NCBI RefSeq assembly: GCF_014697575.1
Contig: NZ_JACJSC010000010.1
Location: 1-64,000 of the forward strand
Source: Planktothrix sp. FACHB-1365
GTDB lineage: Bacteria; Cyanobacteriota; Cyanobacteriia; Cyanobacteriales; Microcoleaceae
DNA: 64,000 bases
Direction: 5' to 3'
Notes under the pieces: model-generated
Database searches by the model: none
What the model was told of the DNA's origin: nothing
The model's input: only the letters and a program-made list of their open reading frames with translations
Part shown: piece after piece, positions 8,560 to 17,008 of the stretch
Layout: the number at the start of each line of letters is the position of its first letter
Numbering within the stretch: the stretch's first letter is position 1
Position numbers and translations under genes: made by a program

Positions 8560-9927
8560 ATGAATGTAAATGAAGTGTTACAATTTGTGGATCGGCTAGT
8601 TGTTGAAAAAATGGGAAGACACCTCAATGATGTGGAAAAAGCCGTAGTTGAGGGAACTTGGCAAAGACAAAGTTATAATGATATTGCGGAGAAATGTCAT
8701 ATTACAGAAGGTCACGCTGGTGATATTGCGTCTGAATTATGGCAATTACTATCTGAAGCTTTAGGTGAAGATATAAAAAAATCTAATTTTCGTTCAACAT
8801 TAGAAAGAATCAGCATTGGAGAATCTCAAAATCCTAATATTTGTATTGCTAATAATAATTACTTTTTTGGATCACAAATAATTAATGAGCCTCTTAGAAA
8901 AAGTAAAGAAAGTGATACAAATACTAAATCTCAATCATCTTACCACGATTTGACCTTAGCTCCTAAAATAATTAAATTTTATAACAGAGAAACTGAATTA
9001 AAAACCCTTTCTAATTGGATTTTAAATCAAAATACACCTTTAATCTCAGTCTTAGGACGATCAGGAATAGGTAAAAGTTACTTGGTTAGAAGATTTATTG
9101 ATTTAAACTTAGAACAATTTGAAGTTATTATTTGGAGAAGTTTAAAATATCCAGAATCTTCAGATTTATTAATTGATGATTTACTCAATATTAGCCAAAA
9201 AAATATTAAACCTAATAACCATAATAAATTAAAACAATTATTTGATATTTTTAGAGATAAACAATGTTTAATTATTCTTGATGATGTGGACAACATCTTT
9301 ATCAATAGTCAATTGGCAGGACAATACAAGACTGAATATCAAGATTATCAAAACTTTTTTACTAAAATTATTGAAACAGAAAATCAAAGTCATGTAATTT
9401 TAATAAGTCAGGAAAAGTGTAAAGAGATGGAATGTTTAGATGAGGAATTATATCCCGTTAAATGCTTAGAGTTATCAGGTTTAGCTCATGTAGAAATTCT
9501 AAGAGATATGGGTTTAAAAGATGAAAATCTTTGGTTAAATTTAATCAATTTATATGAAGGAAATCCTTTTTATATTAAAAATATCGCTAACTCAATTAAA
9601 AATGTTTTTGATGGTTATGTGGGTGAATTCTTAGCCGAGAATGAATTAGTAATCCCTAAAGATATACAAACAAATTTACAACTATTATTTAATAGATTAT
9701 CACCGATAGAACAAAAAATTGTAATCAAATTGAGTGATTCTGAACAGCTTGTATCCAGAGAAGATTTAAAAACAAGTTTAGATTTATCTTCAACAGATTT
9801 AATTAATAGTTTAGAATCCTTACAACACAGATATTTAGTAACGAAAATAACAGGAGATAAAATTAGGTTTAAATTATCGAACGTTTTCAAAGAATATATG
9901 AAAAATTGTAGTAAAAATAGCTGTTAA
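8560..9927 (+). CDS. vMAP-type N-terminal domain plus NB-ARC NTPase (STAND protein)
   Basis: The 455-residue protein has two recognisable parts. Residues 1-85 (MNVNEVLQFVDRLVVEKMGR...) match the helix-turn-helix-like vMAP/effector-associated domain common at the N-terminus of cyanobacterial STAND proteins. Residues from about 135 form an NB-ARC/AAA-like NTPase: FYNRETELKTL, Walker A VLGRSGIGKSYL, Walker B QCLIILDDVDNIF, then a winged-helix region (IQTNLQLLFNRLSPIEQKIV). The C-terminus stops after that helix region with no WD40, TPR or HEAT repeats, which in the family normally sense the trigger. The ATG at 8560 is chosen over a TTG at 8557. The role is likely signalling or defence; the trigger is unknown. 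Confidence 0.85.
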   Translation: MNVNEVLQFVDRLVVEKMGRHLNDVEKAVVEGTWQRQSYNDIAEKCHITEGHAGDIASELWQLLSEALGEDIKKSNFRSTLERISIGESQNPNICIANNNYFFGSQIINEPLRKSKESDTNTKSQSSYHDLTLAPKIIKFYNRETELKTLSNWILNQNTPLISVLGRSGIGKSYLVRRFIDLNLEQFEVIIWRSLKYPESSDLLIDDLLNISQKNIKPNNHNKLKQLFDIFRDKQCLIILDDVDNIFINSQLAGQYKTEYQDYQNFFTKIIETENQSHVILISQEKCKEMECLDEELYPVKCLELSGLAHVEILRDMGLKDENLWLNLINLYEGNPFYIKNIANSIKNVFDGYVGEFLAENELVIPKDIQTNLQLLFNRLSPIEQKIVIKLSDSEQLVSREDLKTSLDLSSTDLINSLESLQHRYLVTKITGDKIRFKLSNVFKEYMKNCSKNSC

Positions 9928-10006
9928 ATTTCTTGCCATTCCCTAGCGTCAACAAATAAAGATAAATACTTTTTGGTGCAGAATCTAATAAAATAACTTT
10001 ACTCAT
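9924..10006 (-). pseudogene. PIN-domain toxin gene with internal deletion
   Basis: The ATG at 10006 overlaps the stop of the upstream antitoxin-like gene by one base (TAATG). The first residues, MSKVILLDSAP, match the start of PIN-domain toxins with their first catalytic Asp. After that the reading frame fails, and within about 40 bases a second frame gives FVDAREWQEI followed by a stop at 9924-9926, which resembles the C-terminus of the same family. Some 100 central codons appear to be missing. The gene is therefore very likely inactive. It ends against the 3' end of the convergent NB-ARC gene. Confidence 0.6.
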
Positions 10007-10308
10007 TAAATTGAAACATCCTCTAAAAATTCAATAATTTTTAAAGTTTCTTTTTGTTCATTTTTATCATCTAATTCAGCCCAAGACTCAAATAATTGTT
10101 TGATTTTTTCTGAATTTTGCTCACTATTATTAATTTGATTAATAGCATTATCCCAAGCATTAATAGAGATCTGTTTTGTCAGCAAACTTTGACGGAATAA
10201 ACGCACAAAATTTAATAATTCAGGTATATATTCTTCTGGAGTTTGTTCAATTTCTGTTAATAAATCAAGCCGTTGTTTTGTTGCTGTAATCTTATAATTA
10301 TCCATCAT
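10006..10308 (-). CDS. Probable antitoxin, partner of the deleted PIN toxin
   Basis: This 100-residue, helical, charged protein (MMDNYKITATKQRLDLLTEI...) contains TPEEYIPELLNFVRLFRQSL and an acidic tail (WAELDDKNEQKETLKIIEFL). I cannot assign a named family. Its stop codon overlaps the start of a degraded PIN-toxin reading frame by one base, the usual antitoxin-then-toxin arrangement. GAGGT lies about six bases before the first ATG. With its toxin gone it may be a relic or may serve as an anti-addiction module against related toxins. Confidence 0.6.
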   Translation of the reverse strand: MMDNYKITATKQRLDLLTEIEQTPEEYIPELLNFVRLFRQSLLTKQISINAWDNAINQINNSEQNSEKIKQLFESWAELDDKNEQKETLKIIEFLEDVSI

Positions 10309-10477
10309 TATTTACCTCGATTTTTCAAATTTTGGCTAAGGTAACTTCATAAAAAGTGATCTTTTTAGACTTATTCCTAAAATTATACTACTTTATTATC
10401 GCAGGAGCAATAGCTAAAGTATAGCAGGAAGTCGAAAAATAATCACAATAGATGTTACTCATTAACATAATTTTCTT

Positions 10478-11248
10478 CTACAAATTTAAACGGGATTTAA
10501 AATTCACAACAGAACCAATAACAGCGATCGCAGGGGCTTCAAAACCTGTTTCTTCTACTTTTTGAACAATGGTTTCTAAAGTTCCAATTAACTCTTCTTG
10601 ATCCGGTCGAGTTCCCCAGCGAATTAACGCCACAGGAGTTTCTGGAGACTGTCCAGCTTCGGTTAACTGTTGAATAATATAGGGTAAATTGTGAACTCCC
10701 ATATAAATAACGATGGTTTCTGAACCTTTGGCGAGTGCTTCCCAATTCACAGAAGGTCGATATTTTCCTGCGGTTTCATGACCGGTTACAAAGGTAACAG
10801 ATGAACTATGATCTCGATGGGTTAAGGGAATTCCCGCATAAGCAGGAGCCGCAATTCCTGATGTAATTCCGGGTACAACCTCAACGGGAATACCCGCTTG
10901 AATTAAATCTTCCATTTCTTCACCACCGCGACCAAAAATAAACGGATCTCCTCCTTTTAACCGCACCACAACGGCATGAGTTTGAGCCTTTTCAATTAAC
11001 AGTTGAGTAGTTTCTTCTTGTAATAATGAGTGTCGTCCCCGTCGTTTTCCCGCATGAATTTTTTCCGCTTGCGGGTTAATTAAATCTAAAATTTGAGGAC
11101 TGACTAAGGCATCATAAATGACGACATCTGCAAATTCTAATAAGGTTTTTCCTTTAATGGTTAATAAGCCGGGGTCTCCTGGCCCTGCACCGACAAGATA
11201 GACCTTACCTAAACAGTGTTGAGGTTGATTCATAGTCACTTTACTCAA
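10478..11248 (-). CDS. cobA: Uroporphyrinogen-III C-methyltransferase (SUMT)
   Basis: The 256-residue enzyme transfers two methyl groups from S-adenosylmethionine to uroporphyrinogen III, giving precorrin-2 for siroheme and cobalamin. The sequence shows the family marks: KVYLVGAGPGDPGLLTIKG near the N-terminus, VVRLKGGDPFIFGRGGEE at about 97, VEVVPGITSGIAAPAYAGIP, and TIVIYMGVHNLP. The length is that of a single-function SUMT, without the siroheme synthase domain of CysG. Siroheme is the cofactor of the nitrite reductase encoded at 55.6 kb. It is transcribed alone. Confidence 0.95.
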   Translation of the reverse strand: MSKVTMNQPQHCLGKVYLVGAGPGDPGLLTIKGKTLLEFADVVIYDALVSPQILDLINPQAEKIHAGKRRGRHSLLQEETTQLLIEKAQTHAVVVRLKGGDPFIFGRGGEEMEDLIQAGIPVEVVPGITSGIAAPAYAGIPLTHRDHSSSVTFVTGHETAGKYRPSVNWEALAKGSETIVIYMGVHNLPYIIQQLTEAGQSPETPVALIRWGTRPDQEELIGTLETIVQKVEETGFEAPAIAVIGSVVNFKSRLNL

Positions 11249-11574
11249 ATCTTAGTTCGTTGAAAAGGGAGTTAAACAAATTAACTGTATCTTTCGAGGC
11301 GATGGGTTTGCTATGTTGTTTAATTACCGATAACTGAATGGATGATTTTACTCACTGATTTAACACAACCTGGTAATACAAATCTGTAATTAAAGATAAC
11401 TTTTTTTACAGTAGCAATTTTTCCTAGAGGGAAGAACAGTATAGAGGGGGAGAAAACCAGAACCTTTAAGGCGAATTTTCTCGGTTTCGGTTGAGCGATC
11501 GCACCTCAACTATTCTCGTTCCTGAAAGATGATAATTATAGAATAATACGAAACGGTAGTGATTTTGTCATGTT
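11249..11574. other. Intergenic stretch upstream of cobA
   Basis: No coding signal is seen on either strand. The stretch contains one HIP1 palindrome near 11494 and an AT-rich region likely to hold the cobA promoter, but I cannot point to a clear -35/-10 pair or riboswitch. Confidence 0.4.
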
Positions 11575-11832
11575 TTAATCATTTTCATCTACAAACTGTA
11601 GAGCTTCGATCAATTGAGAACCTGGGGAGGGAGGTAGAATGGGAGTGGGAGGAATAGAGGTTAGGTCATCCCTTTGGCAAATTCCGCCGACCTGCACCAT
11701 AGAACCTTCTATTTTAACGATAAATAATGCACCCGAATAACTTTTAATCCGAGGAAGGTTTGCGGAAACTTCAAATAATACTTGCTCCGATTCCACTTTC
11801 ATTTTATATTGAATGCACCCATTAATATTAAG
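11575..11832 (-). pseudogene. Truncated pilin-like gene, 3' part only
   Basis: The open frame encodes about 86 codons, from just after a TAA at 11833-11835 to the stop at 11575. Its product (IQYKMKVESEQVLFEV..., SYSGALFIVKIEGSMVQVGG, ICQRDD...) matches the C-terminal half of the next gene upstream residue by residue: the KMxVES, SGAxFxIK, VGGIC and PTPxxPP elements are in the same order. Homology extends upstream of the ATG at 11802, and the N-terminal pilin-like helix is missing. The remnant probably arose from tandem duplication followed by truncation. Confidence 0.7.
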
Positions 11833-11861
11833 TTAATTTTCCAGCTATTTTTTGATTTTAT

Positions 11862-12368
11862 TTATTTGAGGAATTTCATTGATTCCATCAATTGAGCATC
11901 AAGGGGACAGCGAACTTGATAAAAGTTGGGAAAAGGAGGTTGAATGGGAGTTGGAGCCGTAAAGGAGGAGCGAGGACTTTTACAAATTCCTCCCACCAGG
12001 ATAACGGATTGATTGTTCTTAATCTTAAAGATCGCGCCAGAGTAACTCACCCGTCGCCAAATAATAGGAATCGCTTCAAAAAATACTCGATCTGACTCTA
12101 CCGTCATTTTAAATTGATAGGTTCCGATACCTTTTGAAGTCCCTCGATATAGATTTTCTAAGTTAGGAGTAAATTTACCATATTTTCTCAATTGTTGATT
12201 TTGATTTTTAATTAAACTCCTTAAAATTGATCTACCTTGTGCTTGTTGACCTCTGCGAATTTTATTATCAAAGTGAAAAAAGCCTAGAGTAACCAGGATT
12301 AATAATATACTTGAACAAGACAAATATATCCATTTTTTTTGAGAATTTAAAAGAGTAAATTTTGACAT
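11862..12368 (-). CDS. Type IV pilin-like G/H family protein
   Basis: The 168-residue protein begins MSKFTLLNSQKKWIYLSCSS followed by a hydrophobic helix (ILLILVTLGFF) and RRGQQAQGRSILRSLIKNQN, the pattern of cyanobacterial type IV pilin-like G and H proteins, which have one N-terminal helix and a small beta-rich head. The head carries FKMTVESDRVFFEAIP and SGAIFKIKNNQSVILVGGIC. The classic prepilin peptidase Gly-Phe site is not clear. An upstream in-frame ATG (12443) would add 25 residues, but the ATG at 12368 suits the family better. A truncated copy follows downstream. Confidence 0.7.
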   Translation of the reverse strand: MSKFTLLNSQKKWIYLSCSSILLILVTLGFFHFDNKIRRGQQAQGRSILRSLIKNQNQQLRKYGKFTPNLENLYRGTSKGIGTYQFKMTVESDRVFFEAIPIIWRRVSYSGAIFKIKNNQSVILVGGICKSPRSSFTAPTPIQPPFPNFYQVRCPLDAQLMESMKFLK

Positions 12369-12596
12369 ATTTGTGATCCTAGATTGGATAATAAAACAGA
12401 AATTTTTCATGAATGATGCTAAATTTAATATAACGGTTATCAATTAAAAATGGATAAAAATTTACTATAATATAACTTAGTTTATTAAAGTTAACTCAAC
12501 GTTTGCACGCGCAACTGAAGTCGGGGAGGTGAATATAGTGCTCCCCATGATGGGTTATGACTTCGGAGTCAAACCTGAAACCCTTTCACTTCTTAC

Positions 12597-12638
12597 TGTT
12601 CCCTGTTCCCTGTTCCCTGTTCCCTGTTCCCTGTTCCC
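12597..12638 (+). repeat. STRR heptamer array (TGTTCCC x6)
   Basis: Six perfect copies of TGTTCCC stand in tandem. The reverse complement of the same heptamer occurs as five copies at 23853-23887. Such short tandemly repeated sequences are a known feature of cyanobacterial intergenic DNA. An open frame runs through the array into the LysR gene, but the array is not part of that protein. Confidence 0.9.
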
Positions 12639-12664
12639 TTGCTATAGCTAACAGCTTAAGGAAA

Positions 12665-13540
12665 ATGAATATTGACCAATTGGAAATTTTATTAGTCGTG
12701 TCAGAACAAGGAAGCTTTTCAGAAGCAGCATTAAGTCTAAGTATCTCTCAATCTGCTGTGAGTCGAGCGATCGCAGCCTTAGAAGATGAACTGGGTGTCC
12801 CCTTGCTGCTGCGAGGACGGTTTGGTGCTCGTCCCACCCTAATAGGAGAACGGGTAATGCTACACGCCCAAAAAATCTTAGAACTGCGTGAAACCATTGA
12901 TTATGAAGTCAATTTAGAAAAAGGCTTACAGCGAGGAAAAATTCGGGTTGCATCCTTTCGCAGCGCCGCAACTCACATCCTTCCCTCAAAAGTTGCTCTA
13001 TTTCGGAGCCGTTTTCCCAATGTAGAAATCACAATTACCGAAACCGATCCGTTAGGAATTGAACAAGCTTTACGAACAGGTCAAGTCGATATTGGCTTAG
13101 TTCCGCTACCCCGTTCTGAAGAATTTCAAACCTGGGAAATAGCCAGAGATGAATATGTGGTGTTGCTCCCTAGCTGTGTCGGTCACATTCCCGAAACCTT
13201 AACCTGGGAAGAACTTTCAACCTACTCTTTTATATTATTTAATTATGCCGAATGTACCTCTGCGGTGCGTGAACATTGGGCAAAATGGGGCCAATCGTTA
13301 AAAGTCGCCTATCAAATTAAAGAAGATTCAACCATTGTTAGTATGGTCGCCCAAGGCTTAGGAGCCGCAATTTTACCTCGTTTAGCCGCCTTACCCATTC
13401 CTCCCCAAGTCCAAGTTAGAGCCTTACCTGCTCCCTTAGAACGAGTGATTGGTGCTGCGATCTGGTCAAATGGCTTCCATGTTCCGGCCGTTTTCGCCTT
13501 TCTCGATGTCTTAAGAGGAACGGGAGTATTTTTAAAGTAG
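12665..13540 (+). CDS. LysR family transcriptional regulator
   Basis: The 291-residue protein has an N-terminal winged helix (MNIDQLEILLVVSEQGSFSE, then SLSISQSAVSRAIAALEDEL) and a C-terminal periplasmic-binding-like effector domain starting near residue 92 (GKIRVASFRSAATHILP). These proteins bind DNA and switch on small-molecule binding; the effector and targets are unknown. The start at 12665 fits the family; an upstream frame from 12557 only runs through the repeat array. No divergent target gene lies next to it: the gene upstream is the pilin-like gene on the other strand. Confidence 0.92.
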   Translation: MNIDQLEILLVVSEQGSFSEAALSLSISQSAVSRAIAALEDELGVPLLLRGRFGARPTLIGERVMLHAQKILELRETIDYEVNLEKGLQRGKIRVASFRSAATHILPSKVALFRSRFPNVEITITETDPLGIEQALRTGQVDIGLVPLPRSEEFQTWEIARDEYVVLLPSCVGHIPETLTWEELSTYSFILFNYAECTSAVREHWAKWGQSLKVAYQIKEDSTIVSMVAQGLGAAILPRLAALPIPPQVQVRALPAPLERVIGAAIWSNGFHVPAVFAFLDVLRGTGVFLK

Positions 13541-13768
13541 AGGAATAGAAGTGTTGAGTGTTAACCGTCAACCGTCAACACTCAACCATCAACATCTAAC
13601 TAGCTTTATCTAGGATCTCGGTTTGAAGACTCCCATTACACCGCCAGGTTAACGGTGAATAAAGATGAAAAACCGAGCAACAAAACCAGATTGGCACGAC
13701 ATAGAAACAGTTGACACAAAAACAGAAACTTGTGTTAACCTAGATTTAGGTCGAGATAGGTAGCATAA

Positions 13769-14998
13769 ATGCTGGTTTTAGAATTTAAAGTTAGAGCCGC
13801 ATTGCAACAACGTAAGGCAATAGATGAAGCGATTCGTACAGCCCAATTCGTCCAAAACAAATGTTTAAGATATTGGATGGATAACAAAGGGGTTAATAAG
13901 TACGATTTGAACAAATATTGTCGTGTATTAGCTCATGACTTTAAATTCGCGTCGGAACTGAATTCTCAGGCTAGACAATCTAGCGCCGAAAGAGCATGGT
14001 CAGCTATTGCTCGATTCTATGATAATTGCAAGCGGAAAGTTCCTGGCAAAAAAGGTTTCCCTCGTTTCAAGAAAAACTGCCGTTCGGTTGAATACAAAAC
14101 AACCGGATGGCAATTAAATTTAGAAACCCGTAAAGCCATTACCTTTACTGACAAGAAAGGGATTGGACGGTTACGGTTAGTAGGAAGCTATGATCTACAT
14201 TTTTACCAACCCGAACAAATTAAGCGAGTTCGATTAGTTAGACGTGCAGACGGCTATTATTGTCAATTTCTGATTTCAATTGACGTTAAGATTCAATCTA
14301 AACCAACTAATAAAACAATTGGTTTAGATGTAGGGTTATCTGCTTTTTATACTGACGACCAAGGTAATAAAGTAGACAACCCTAAATTCTTGAGAAAGGG
14401 AGAAAAGAAAATTAAGCGGTTGCAGAGACAACTTTCTCGAAAACAGAAAGAGTCTAATAATCGCAAAAAAGCCAGACAGCGATTAGCTAAGTCCCATCTA
14501 AAAATCAGTCGGCAACGAAAAGAGTTTTGCAAACGAGTTGCATACTCCGTCATCCACTCTAACGACGTGGTAGCCTACGAAGATTTAAGGATAAAAAACT
14601 TAGTGAAAAATCATTGTCTAGCTAAGTCAATTAATGATGCAGCTTGGTATCAATTCCGTATTTGGTTAGAATATTTTGGGAGAAAGTACGGCAAGGCTAC
14701 TATCGCTGTTCCTCCTCAATATACAAGCCAAAACTGTTCAAATTGCGGAAAAATCGTCAAAAAATCCCTATCAACAAGAACCCACGTTTGTAGTTGTGGA
14801 TGTCAGTTAGATAGGGATGAAAATGCTGCAAAAAACATTTTAAGAATTGGATTAAGTACGGCAGGACATACCGGAACTTTCGGTTTAGAACCGATAAATG
14901 CTTTGGGAGAATTGACCTCTACTTTAACGGGAACAATCCTGTTGGGGCAAGTCGATTCGTTGAACAAAGAATCTCCCGTCACATTGCTTTGCGATTGA
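13769..14998 (+). CDS. tnpB: RNA-guided nuclease TnpB (OrfB of IS200/IS605)
   Basis: The 409-residue protein has the N-terminal OrfB helix-turn-helix region (MLVLEFKVRAALQQRKAIDE) and a RuvC-like nuclease split by a zinc ribbon. The three acidic residues are visible: Asp in TIGLDVGLSAF (about residue 190), Glu in VVAYEDLRIKNL (about 272) and Asp in LDRDENAAKNIL (about 351). The zinc ribbon has CSNCG and VCSCGC. All catalytic elements are intact, so it may be active. TnpB proteins are guided by RNA from the element's right end to cut DNA and help keep the element in place. Confidence 0.95.
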   Translation: MLVLEFKVRAALQQRKAIDEAIRTAQFVQNKCLRYWMDNKGVNKYDLNKYCRVLAHDFKFASELNSQARQSSAERAWSAIARFYDNCKRKVPGKKGFPRFKKNCRSVEYKTTGWQLNLETRKAITFTDKKGIGRLRLVGSYDLHFYQPEQIKRVRLVRRADGYYCQFLISIDVKIQSKPTNKTIGLDVGLSAFYTDDQGNKVDNPKFLRKGEKKIKRLQRQLSRKQKESNNRKKARQRLAKSHLKISRQRKEFCKRVAYSVIHSNDVVAYEDLRIKNLVKNHCLAKSINDAAWYQFRIWLEYFGRKYGKATIAVPPQYTSQNCSNCGKIVKKSLSTRTHVCSCGCQLDRDENAAKNILRIGLSTAGHTGTFGLEPINALGELTSTLTGTILLGQVDSLNKESPVTLLCD

Positions 14999-15013
14999 CG
15001 TTGAGAGTGTCAA
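14880..15013 (+). ncRNA. Candidate TnpB guide RNA (omega RNA / reRNA)
   Basis: In IS200/IS605 elements the guide RNA comes from the 3' end of tnpB and the right end, with the guide itself reading into the flanking DNA. Here the last part of tnpB and the sequence up to 15013 fold into a hairpin (CTCCCGTCA with TGACGTTGAG, imperfect). The guide would then begin at about 15014, reading into the 3' end of the EamA gene. The position is by analogy, not from a transcript. Confidence 0.4.
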
Positions 15014-16716
15014 TTACGTTTAGCACCGATCATGCGTTCAACACTCATGGCTCCCACGCCCAAAATCACTAAAGCCATCCCATAAATTTGCTGCTGTTTA
15101 ATGGATTCACCAATAATCCAGAAGGCAAACAACGCCGTTAAAGCTGGCCCCGTAGTTCCGATAATCGAGGCTAAGGAAGCTCCCGCCGAACGAATGGCAA
15201 AATTGTTTAATAAATAACTCGATAGGGTGAGAACCCCTAAAACAACGCCACCGATGATTAACCCGTTCCAAACACCCGGTTCAATACTAATCCCTAAATT
15301 ATCGGGTAATACCATTAAGCTCACGGCTGAAAACACAAAGATAGCCGCAAAGTTCACCAAACTAAAGGGAATCGGATGAAGTTTTCCAGCCGCCACTTGT
15401 GTCAACAATACATAACCCGCAAATGCTATACCTGCACAGATTGCAGCGATCACACCTACCTGTACATTACCCATAGCAATATTAGGATTTCGGGCTGGTA
15501 AACACAGAATACCTCCAGCCAAAATCGTAATCATGGCAATCACTCGGATTAACGTGGGTCGATCTCCAAATAAACCCCAAGAAGCAATTACCGTAACAAT
15601 GGGGTAGATAAAGAAAATCGTAATCGCAATTCCGGTTGGAATTTCACCAATTGCGACATAAATAGCGACTTGAGATAAAAATAAGAAAAATCCACTCCCA
15701 ATCACCGTCAGCATTAAGCGACGATCACCAGACTGAAGAAAACGTCGGAGATCCTGCCAAACTGGGGGATACAAAAACGTTGCCACAATCGGCATCAGTC
15801 CCATGACCACAATCATGCGGAGTAACAAAATTAATAAGGAATTTCCGATGCCAGGAGAAATAATTCCTTCCAGCGAAAATAAACCCAAGATTTCACGGGG
15901 TTGTGGCCCTTTGAGGATAATCTTGAGACAGACGTTAAATAACGACAGGGATACGGCCGATAGTAACGCTAAAAATAAGCCCAATTGCACCGGAGAAGAG
16001 GGTTTTGCCCCGGAAGGAGCGGTTTCCGGTGGCTTCGTTAGGGTCGTCTTCCCTGGGGGAAGGGCTTCAGGACGTCCGCTTGATAATTCTCGTCTGGAAC
16101 TCTCTCCCCGCAGGGTTGAAGTTTCAGCCTGTTGCTCTAAACGAGCAACAATAGTTTCTAGCAAAGCTTCGGCTTGCTGTTCCAGGGTTTGCATATTGTT
16201 CAAGCGTCGAGATAGGTCACTTTGGTAGTGACTTAATTCCTGCTGTAACGCCTGAAATGTATGGTTGAGGCTTGTTTCCAAAACCGCTTCCAATTGTCGA
16301 TTATTAAAATTTTCATCCCCCAGATCAGACAGGGGAACCAATCCACTGGGATCGGTTGATAATAGAGGTGGATCGCTGGCTGCTTTGATTTGATTAATCC
16401 GAGCGATCAAGGCTTGTTCGACATTACGAGCAACAATTTGGGTCAGTTGTTTCAGCCAAGCTGGATTGGGAGGAATGCGATCGGACAGCGTTTGGAACTG
16501 CTGAGATTGCAGTCGCCGATATTCCGTTTGCAAGCTGTCAATATCCTCAATTAGGCGATCTTTATCTGCTTGGAGTCGTTGAATGTCCTGAGACATTTGT
16601 TCCTTCATTTGCCGATGAAACGCTTCCAACTCCTGCATCACCGAATTGAGGATTTCGTCTGCTGGTCTGGTTTCTCCCGATCCCAAGGGTGGCGGTTGAT
16701 TGTCCTGTGTCCCCAT
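15010..16716 (-). CDS. EamA (DMT) family transporter with N-terminal coiled coil
   Basis: The 568-residue protein has two parts. The first 250 residues are polar and rich in Gln, Glu and Leu heptads (e.g. QELEAFHRQMKEQMSQDIQR), predicted coiled coil. From about 243 there are ten hydrophobic segments in two EamA repeats, as in drug/metabolite transporters. Substrates are unknown. The coiled-coil extension is longer than in most EamA proteins and suggests a cytoplasmic partner. The last codons (ending GAKRN, then TGA) coincide with the right end of the tnpB element, which may have supplied the stop codon. It is transcribed alone. Confidence 0.85.
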   Translation of the reverse strand: MGTQDNQPPPLGSGETRPADEILNSVMQELEAFHRQMKEQMSQDIQRLQADKDRLIEDIDSLQTEYRRLQSQQFQTLSDRIPPNPAWLKQLTQIVARNVEQALIARINQIKAASDPPLLSTDPSGLVPLSDLGDENFNNRQLEAVLETSLNHTFQALQQELSHYQSDLSRRLNNMQTLEQQAEALLETIVARLEQQAETSTLRGESSRRELSSGRPEALPPGKTTLTKPPETAPSGAKPSSPVQLGLFLALLSAVSLSLFNVCLKIILKGPQPREILGLFSLEGIISPGIGNSLLILLLRMIVVMGLMPIVATFLYPPVWQDLRRFLQSGDRRLMLTVIGSGFFLFLSQVAIYVAIGEIPTGIAITIFFIYPIVTVIASWGLFGDRPTLIRVIAMITILAGGILCLPARNPNIAMGNVQVGVIAAICAGIAFAGYVLLTQVAAGKLHPIPFSLVNFAAIFVFSAVSLMVLPDNLGISIEPGVWNGLIIGGVVLGVLTLSSYLLNNFAIRSAGASLASIIGTTGPALTALFAFWIIGESIKQQQIYGMALVILGVGAMSVERMIGAKRN

Positions 16717-17008
16717 TCGTGATTAACCTCTTATCTATCTGCTCATTCAGCTATTCCGCCACTCATACCCACGCTGCCTGTGTCCCGGTTTCACAATCTG
16801 ACTCCGATAAAGGCACAACGGGAAAAATGGCGACTGGGGTAAAATTGCCCCAAAGCCTGGTAGAGACCAAGCATGGTCGGTCTCTACACAATAGCTTATT
16901 CTCTAATGATTCACCAAAAATATCAGCAAAATCGCGTCCTTGTATAGTCCTAGATTTGCCAAATCCGATCTCCTAAACAACTTTTAGGAGCCTGTTGCTA
17001 ATTCAGGA
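16717..17008. repeat. Intergenic stretch with a 9-bp inverted repeat
   Basis: No gene is seen. A perfect inverted repeat (GTAGAGACC at 16860-16868, GGTCTCTAC at 16879-16887) has a ten-base loop. Similar GTAGAGAC hairpins are common dispersed repeats in filamentous cyanobacteria. The open frame on the plus strand across this region has no recognisable product and I consider it chance. Confidence 0.6.

Larger units (their letters stand above)
13620..15013 (+). mobile_element. IS200/IS605-type element carrying tnpB only
   Basis: The element contains a full-length tnpB but no Y1 transposase tnpA. The left end probably starts near 13620 and holds a hairpin (CACCG at 13639-13643 with CGGTG at 13653-13657). 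The right end has an imperfect hairpin after the tnpB stop and finishes with GTGTCAA at 15007-15013, as in related cyanobacterial elements. Exact boundaries are inferred, not proven. Without tnpA the element would need a transposase supplied in trans. Confidence 0.7.

Noticed and set aside
12597-12638. CRISPR or regulatory iteron
   Set aside because: A pure seven-base tandem repeat without spacers, typical of STRR sequences in cyanobacteria.
12557-12664. N-terminal extension of the LysR protein
   Set aside because: The frame runs through a heptamer repeat array; LysR homology begins at the ATG at 12665.
16689-16976. Plus-strand ORF, 95 residues
   Set aside because: It overlaps the EamA start and crosses an intergenic inverted repeat; no homology is recognised.
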